From Allofrancisella guangzhouensis (GTDB lineage: Bacteria; Pseudomonadota; Gammaproteobacteria; Francisellales; Francisellaceae), in contig NZ_CP010427.1 in assembly GCF_000815225.1 (NCBI RefSeq), forward strand, positions 496,001-560,000: a stretch of DNA of 64,000 nt. Reading direction: 5' to 3'. The translations under genes were made by a program, and so were the position numbers. This document shows, one piece after another, positions 58,958 through 64,000 of this stretch. Numbering within the stretch: position 1 is the stretch's first letter; each line of letters starts with the position of its first letter. The notes beneath the pieces are model-generated. The model saw nothing but the letters and a program-made list of their open reading frames with translations, did not search any database and was not told where the DNA came from.

Positions 58958-61900
58958 GTGAATAACGGTATCCTACATCAAAACTACAATAGTAAAAAAT
59001 TTGATATTATAAAAATATCATTAGCATCTCCAGAGGTTATACGTTCGTGGTCTCATGGTGAGGTTAAAAAGCCAGAGACTATTAACTATAGAACTTTTAA
59101 GCCAGAGAGAGATGGTTTATTTTGCGCCAAAATTTTTGGTCCTGTTAAAGACTATGAATGTTTATGTGGAAAATATAAGCGTTTAAAGCATCGTGGTGTA
59201 GTGTGTGAGCGTTGCGGTGTTGAAGTTGAGCAAGCTAAAGTTAGAAGAGAGAGGATGGGGCATATCGATTTAGTATGTCCTGTTGTGCATATCTGGTATC
59301 TAAAATCTTTGCCTTCTAGAATTGGCTTATTTTTAGATATGCCTCTTAAGAGCGTAGAAAAAGTATTATATTTTGAGTCATATGTGGTTATTGATCCAGG
59401 AATGACACCATTAGAGAAAAAGCAATTGCTTACAGATGAGGAATACGCTGAAGCTTTAGAGAACTATGGCTATGAGTTCGAAGCGTCTATGGGAGCAGAG
59501 GCTATCAGAGAGTTACTAGGTGATACTGATATTGAGTCAGAAATAGAACGATTACAAACTGAATATGAAGAAAGCAAATCAACAGCTAAAAAAGAGAAAG
59601 CTATTAAAAGATTGAGACTTCTTGAAACTTTCCAAGCTTCTGGTAATAAGCCTGAGTGGATGGTAATGACTGTATTACCAGTTCTTCCTCCTGACTTAAG
59701 ACCGCTTGTGCCAATCGAGGGAGGTAGATTTGCTACGTCTGATCTTAATGATCTCTATCGTAGAGTAATAAACAGAAATAATAGGCTTAAAAAACTTTTA
59801 GACCTTAATGCCCCTGATATTATTGTTAGAAATGAAAAGAGGATGCTGCAAGAAGCAGTCGATGCTTTATTAGATAATGGTAGACGTGGAAGAGCTGTAA
59901 CGGGTTCAAATAAGCGTCCTCTTAAGTCATTGGCTGATATGATTAAAGGTAAGCAAGGACGTTTCCGTCAAAACCTATTAGGTAAGCGTGTTGACTATTC
60001 AGGACGTTCTGTAATTACGGTGGGCCCATCTTTAAGGTTACATGAATGTGGTTTACCTAAAAAAATGGCTTTAGAACTATTCAAACCATTTGTATACTCT
60101 AAGTTGAGATTTGGTGGACATGCAACAACTATTAAGCAAGCAAAAAGAATGGTTGAGCTAGAGGAGTCTGTAGTTTGGGATATCCTAGAGGTTGTAATTA
60201 ATGAACATCCTGTATTATTAAACAGAGCTCCAACACTTCATAGATTAGGTATCCAAGCATTTGAGCCTAAGCTTATTGAAGGAAAGGCTATTCAGTTACA
60301 TCCATTAGTATGTGCTGCTTTTAATGCTGACTTTGACGGTGATCAAATGGCTGTTCACGTGCCATTAACAGTCGAGTCTCAACTAGAAGCTAGAGTCCTA
60401 ATGATGTCTACTAACAACATTTTATCACCAGCTTCAGGACAGCCTATTATTACTCCTACTCAGGATATAGTGTTAGGTTTATACTATATTACAAGAGAAA
60501 GAGATAAAGCAAAAGGTGAAGGCAAATTATTTGCAAGTTATGAAGACGTTAGTAGAGCATATAACTCTGGAACTATAGATATCCATGCCAAAATCAAATT
60601 AAGAGTAGATAGACAAGTATTTGATACTAGAGGTAACACATACAATGAAAAAGGTGTGGTTGATACAACTGTTGGTAGAGCTTTGCTTATCAATATATTG
60701 CCTGAAGGACTGTCTTTCTCACTAATTAATAAGGTTTTAGTTAAGAAAGAAATCTCTAAGATAATCAATCAAGCATTTAGAGTGTTAGGTGGCAAAGCAA
60801 CAGTTGTCTTGGCTGATAAGCTTATGTATGCTGGTTTTAAATACTCAACTATTTCTGGTATATCTGTAGGTGTAAATGACATGACTATACCTGAGGATAA
60901 AGACACTAAGATAGAAAAAGCAGAGCAAGAAATTAAGTATGTAACCGAGCAATACCAGTCTTCACTTATTACTGAAAACGAAAGGTATAACAATATAATT
61001 AATATTTGGAGTAAAACTTCAGATGAAGTTGGTGCTTCAATGATGGATGCTATATCTAAAGATAAAGTTGCTGTTGATGGTCAAGAAAAAGAAATTGAAT
61101 CTTTTAACTCTGTGTACATGATGGCTAAGTCTGGTGCCAGAGGTTCTTATAATCAGATGAGGCAGCTTGCTGGTATGCGTGGTTTGATGGCTAAGCCAGA
61201 TGGAACGATGATTGAGACAGCTATTACAGCTAACTTTAGAGAAGGTTTATCGGTATTGCAATACTTTACATCTACTCACGGTGCTCGTAAGGGTTTGGCT
61301 GATACGGCTCTTAAGACAGCTAATGCTGGTTACCTGACTCGCAGATTAGTAGATGTAGCCCAAGATTTGGTGATTATTGAAGAAGATTGTGGTACAGATG
61401 AAGGTCTAATGTTTTCTGCTATCGTAGAAGATGGTGAAGTCAAAGTATCTCTTACAGAGAGAGCCTTAGGTAGAACATTAGCAGCTGACGTTGTTACTGA
61501 AAAAGGTGTTGTATTGTTAGAGTCAGGTACTTTATTGGATGAAAATTTAGTAGAGTTGCTAGATGATAATGGTATTGATATGATTAAAATTAGATCACCA
61601 ATTACATGTAAAACTCGTAGAGGATTATGCTCTAAGTGTTATGGTAGAGACTTGGCTCGTGAAAGAAAGGTTAATGTCGGTGAGTCTGTGGGTGTGATTG
61701 CAGCTCAATCGATTGGTGAGCCTGGTACTCAGTTAACAATGAGAACATTCCATACTGGTGGTGCAGCATCCTTAGGTGTGACAATAAGTGATATTAAAGT
61801 TAAGACCGCAGGTAAAATTAAGTTTAAAAATATTAGAACTGTAGTAAATAAAGAAGGTCAGAGTATCGTAATATCACGTGCTAGTGAGATCATTGTTTCT

Positions 61901-63211
61901 GATGCTATGGGTAGAGTTAGAGAGCAACATAAAATTCCTATGGGTGCTGTTCTTCCTTTAGCAAGTGGTAAAGCAGTAGAGATCGGGGATGTGATAGCTA
62001 CTTGGGATCCTCATGCTCAGCCAATAGTTACAGATGTTGCAGGTAAAATTGTTTTAGAGGATGTTATTGATGGTATCACATCTAAACATACATATGATGA
62101 CCTAACTGGTCAACAAACTATTGAAATAACTTCCATATCTCAAAGAATTACTTCTAAAAACTTAAAACCAGTAGTTAAAGTATTTGACAATGATGGTAAT
62201 GAATTAAAAACGATAACATTAGCTGCTGGAGCAGTGCTAAATGTTACTGACGACATGCAAGTAGAGATAGGTGATGTGGTCGCTAAGATCCCATTAGAGG
62301 GCTCTAAGAATAAAGATATTACAGGGGGCTTGCCTCGTGTTGCTGAACTATTTGAAGCAAGACGCCCTAAGGAAGCTGCAATTCTTTCTCCTTGTGATGG
62401 TGTAGTTAGGTTGGGTAATAGAGATACGAAAGAAAAACAAAGAATAGAGATTATAGATAAAAATGGTCATACCATTGAAGAAATATTGTTATCTAAATCT
62501 CGTCATTTGGTTGTATTTGATGGCGAAGCTGTATCTAAGGGTGACGTGCTAGCAGATGGTCCTACAGACCCACATGATCTACTTAAGTATAAGGGGCTAG
62601 AAGCTTTTGCTGATTATATTCTTTTTGAAGCTCAGTCTGTATATCGTATGCAAGGTGTTGTAATTAACGATAAGCATATAGAAACTATTGTTAGACAAAT
62701 GCTTAGAAAGGCGGTTATCATAGATGAAGGTAGCAGTAAATTTGTGAGAGAAGAAACGGTTGAGCTTGTTAGAATTCTTGAGGAAAATGATAAATTGAAT
62801 TTAGAAGGTAAAAAAGAAGTAGTATATGAGCCAGTATTAATGGGTATTACTAGGTCTTCTTTATCTACGGAGTCTTTTTTATCAGCGGCATCTTTCCAGG
62901 AGACAACAAGAGTATTAACAGAATCTTCTATTAATTCTCAGATTGATCATCTAAGAGGCCTTAAAGAGAATGTTCTAATCGGTAGATTAATTCCTACAGG
63001 CACAGGGTTAGCTGTTAGAAAAGAAGCAGCTAAGATCGATAAGATGAAAGAGGAATTGGGAGTTGAAGACCGCATGGCATTTACAGATGTTACAGCTTTT
63101 GGAGTGGACAGTTCATCTTTTGAAGATTACCGACATGAAAGTCAAGAAAAGGATATAAATGATGATATCGAAGAATCATTAAGAAATGCTCTTGAGTCAT
63201 TAGACTTCTAA
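58958..63211 (+). CDS. rpoC: RNA polymerase beta' subunit
   Basis: Beta' holds the catalytic magnesium of RNA polymerase. The 1417-residue protein has the N-terminal zinc site Cys68, Cys70, Cys83 and Cys86, the NADFDGD catalytic loop at 456-462, the trigger loop region with [20 protein letters not shown] split over two helices, and a second zinc site near [15 protein letters not shown]. The start is GTG at 58958 with a TAGGAGA ribosome site, 59 bases after rpoB. The C-terminal tail is acidic. Confidence 0.99.
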   Translation: MNNGILHQNYNSKKFDIIKISLASPEVIRSWSHGEVKKPETINYRTFKPERDGLFCAKIFGPVKDYECLCGKYKRLKHRGVVCERCGVEVEQAKVRRERMGHIDLVCPVVHIWYLKSLPSRIGLFLDMPLKSVEKVLYFESYVVIDPGMTPLEKKQLLTDEEYAEALENYGYEFEASMGAEAIRELLGDTDIESEIERLQTEYEESKSTAKKEKAIKRLRLLETFQASGNKPEWMVMTVLPVLPPDLRPLVPIEGGRFATSDLNDLYRRVINRNNRLKKLLDLNAPDIIVRNEKRMLQEAVDALLDNGRRGRAVTGSNKRPLKSLADMIKGKQGRFRQNLLGKRVDYSGRSVITVGPSLRLHECGLPKKMALELFKPFVYSKLRFGGHATTIKQAKRMVELEESVVWDILEVVINEHPVLLNRAPTLHRLGIQAFEPKLIEGKAIQLHPLVCAAFNADFDGDQMAVHVPLTVESQLEARVLMMSTNNILSPASGQPIITPTQDIVLGLYYITRERDKAKGEGKLFASYEDVSRAYNSGTIDIHAKIKLRVDRQVFDTRGNTYNEKGVVDTTVGRALLINILPEGLSFSLINKVLVKKEISKIINQAFRVLGGKATVVLADKLMYAGFKYSTISGISVGVNDMTIPEDKDTKIEKAEQEIKYVTEQYQSSLITENERYNNIINIWSKTSDEVGASMMDAISKDKVAVDGQEKEIESFNSVYMMAKSGARGSYNQMRQLAGMRGLMAKPDGTMIETAITANFREGLSVLQYFTSTHGARKGLADTALKTANAGYLTRRLVDVAQDLVIIEEDCGTDEGLMFSAIVEDGEVKVSLTERALGRTLAADVVTEKGVVLLESGTLLDENLVELLDDNGIDMIKIRSPITCKTRRGLCSKCYGRDLARERKVNVGESVGVIAAQSIGEPGTQLTMRTFHTGGAASLGVTISDIKVKTAGKIKFKNIRTVVNKEGQSIVISRASEIIVSDAMGRVREQHKIPMGAVLPLASGKAVEIGDVIATWDPHAQPIVTDVAGKIVLEDVIDGITSKHTYDDLTGQQTIEITSISQRITSKNLKPVVKVFDNDGNELKTITLAAGAVLNVTDDMQVEIGDVVAKIPLEGSKNKDITGGLPRVAELFEARRPKEAAILSPCDGVVRLGNRDTKEKQRIEIIDKNGHTIEEILLSKSRHLVVFDGEAVSKGDVLADGPTDPHDLLKYKGLEAFADYILFEAQSVYRMQGVVINDKHIETIVRQMLRKAVIIDEGSSKFVREETVELVRILEENDKLNLEGKKEVVYEPVLMGITRSSLSTESFLSAASFQETTRVLTESSINSQIDHLRGLKENVLIGRLIPTGTGLAVRKEAAKIDKMKEELGVEDRMAFTDVTAFGVDSSSFEDYRHESQEKDINDDIEESLRNALESLDF

Positions 63212-63270
63212 ATCTTTAATTTATTACCCAAAATAAAATTTTATTATTCTAATTTTTTAAATTATAATAT

Positions 63271-63279
63271 TGTTATGAT
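63271..63279 (+). promoter_or_regulatory. extended -10 promoter of the lapA-like gene
   Basis: TGT followed directly by TATGAT (63274-63279) forms an extended -10 element. A TATAAT lies just upstream too, at about 63263-63268. No strong -35 box is present. Confidence 0.4.
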
Positions 63280-63308
63280 ATGTATATTCAGTATTGGTTA
63301 AGATTTTA

Positions 63309-63536
63309 ATGTTAGCAAAGCTTTTTTGGCAGATATTTTTTGGTATAGCAATTATATTAATAGTTATTTTATCTATACTGAATACTGACAGAGTTAGTTT
63401 TGACTATATATTTGGTACTACTACATTACCATTGATAGTCCTTATGTCAATAGCTTTTGTATTAGGCTTATTATTAGGTTCTTTTATTACCAAATTTATC
63501 CAAATAACGAAAACTTCTGGTGGCACTAAAAAATAA
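63309..63536 (+). CDS. lapA: LapA-like small inner-membrane protein
   Basis: LapA works with LapB in E. coli to control LPS synthesis through LpxC turnover. The 75-residue product from ATG at 63309 has two membrane spans with the family pattern: [17 protein letters not shown] between them and a GLLLGSFI segment in the second. An in-frame TTG at 63294 would add five residues and has no better ribosome site. No lapB is seen here, so membership of the LapA (DUF1049) family is clear but the role is inferred. It overlaps tsaD by one base (TAATG). Confidence 0.75.
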   Translation: MLAKLFWQIFFGIAIILIVILSILNTDRVSFDYIFGTTTLPLIVLMSIAFVLGLLLGSFITKFIQITKTSGGTKK

Positions 63537-64000
63537 TGCTCGTCCTTGGTATAGAAAGCTCTTGTGATGAAACAGGAGTAGCTTTATATGATTTTTCTAA
63601 AAAAAAAATAATAGCAGATGCTTTGTACAGCCAAATAAATTTGCATAAAAGTTATGGCGGAGTCGTGCCAGAGCTAGCATCACGTGAACATATTGCAAAG
63701 CTTAATGTATTAACTAAAGAAATTATAAGTAAAGTAGGAATTAGTTTTACAGATATAAATTGTATAGCTTATACAGCAATGCCAGGGCTAGTTGGTGCTC
63801 TTATGGTTGGCGCAACATTTGCTAAAACTTTAGGATTTATACATGATATTGATACTGTTGCAGTACATCATTTAGAAGGACATTTACTTTCTCCATTATT
63901 AGAGGACAATTGTGATATCAAGTATCCTTTTATAGCCTTGTTAGTCTCAGGGGGTCATACCCAACTTTTTGAAGTTAGAAATCTTGGTGATTATCAGTTG
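63536..64000 (+). CDS. tsaD: tRNA t6A synthesis protein TsaD, cut by the window end
   Basis: TsaD transfers the threonylcarbamoyl group to A37 of ANN-reading tRNAs. The first 155 residues are visible: [16 protein letters not shown] at the start, [13 protein letters not shown], the metal ligands in VHHLEGH near 110-116 and LVSGGHTQL near 137. The ATG at 63536 overlaps the lapA-like stop by one base. Its partner TsaE is at 30080. Confidence 0.97.
   Translation, partial: MLVLGIESSCDETGVALYDFSKKKIIADALYSQINLHKSYGGVVPELASREHIAKLNVLTKEIISKVGISFTDINCIAYTAMPGLVGALMVGATFAKTLGFIHDIDTVAVHHLEGHLLSPLLEDNCDIKYPFIALLVSGGHTQLFEVRNLGDYQL

Noticed and set aside
63236-63262. AATAAAATTTTATT palindrome after rpoC as a terminator
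   Set aside because: The stem contains no G or C pairs, so a stable terminator is unlikely; it is not listed as a feature.

Overview
The window is chromosomal DNA of a low-GC gammaproteobacterium, best matched to the genus Francisella. The evidence is the AT-rich composition, the gene order rpsB-tsf-pyrH-frr-uppS-cdsA-dut-pgsA-rpsL, an EF-Tu close to but not identical with that of F. tularensis as I remember it, and a 323-residue RNA polymerase alpha subunit in the ribosomal operon. A species other than F. tularensis is likely, but the sequence alone does not fix it.

Layout. 1-455 (minus): start of a secreted repeat protein cut by the window edge. 456-1036: intergenic DNA with a diverged repeat, the rpsB promoter and an S2-type mRNA leader. 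1037-6679: translation, nucleotide and phospholipid genes rpsB to pgsA. 6811-23611: one uninterrupted block of 31 genes equivalent to the str, S10, spc and alpha operons, rpsL to rplQ, with secY and rpoA inside it and no tuf gene after fusA. 23741-30487: htpG, pyrG, ndk, accD, folC, tsaE. 30583-37449: a Sel1-repeat secreted protein, murJ, gshA, then rpmE and a ferredoxin-NADP reductase on the minus strand, then a chagasin-like periplasmic protein and an SPFH protein. 37450-38268: an AT-rich gap holding a 92-bp palindromic element. 38269-40626: a lipoprotein with long, nearly identical tandem repeats. 40903-49479: uvrD, an MFS transporter, the glycerol genes glpK-glpD-glpF, an unknown membrane protein and a minimal MscS-like protein. 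49650-63211: tRNA-Tyr, Gly, Thr, tuf, tRNA-Trp, then secE-nusG-rplK-rplA-rplJ-rplL-rpoB-rpoC. 63309-64000: a LapA-like membrane protein and the start of tsaD.

Function. Most of the window is core information processing: 35 ribosomal proteins, three elongation factors, RRF, three RNA polymerase subunits, NusG, SecY/SecE and four tRNAs. Control elements that can be read directly include an S2 leader with a possible pseudoknot, an L10 leader, an rplL-rpoB attenuator-like hairpin, a heat-shock-type promoter for htpG and several extended -10 promoters. The accessory parts are the surface or periplasmic proteins (left-edge repeat protein, Sel1 protein, chagasin-like protein, repeat lipoprotein), the glycerol/MFS cluster and the small membrane-protein pair.

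I found no insertion sequence with a transposase, no CRISPR array, no phage and no obvious new multi-gene system. The least explained items are the repeat lipoprotein, the palindromic element and its diverged relative, the chagasin-like/SPFH pair and the minimal MscS-like protein with its unknown membrane neighbour.
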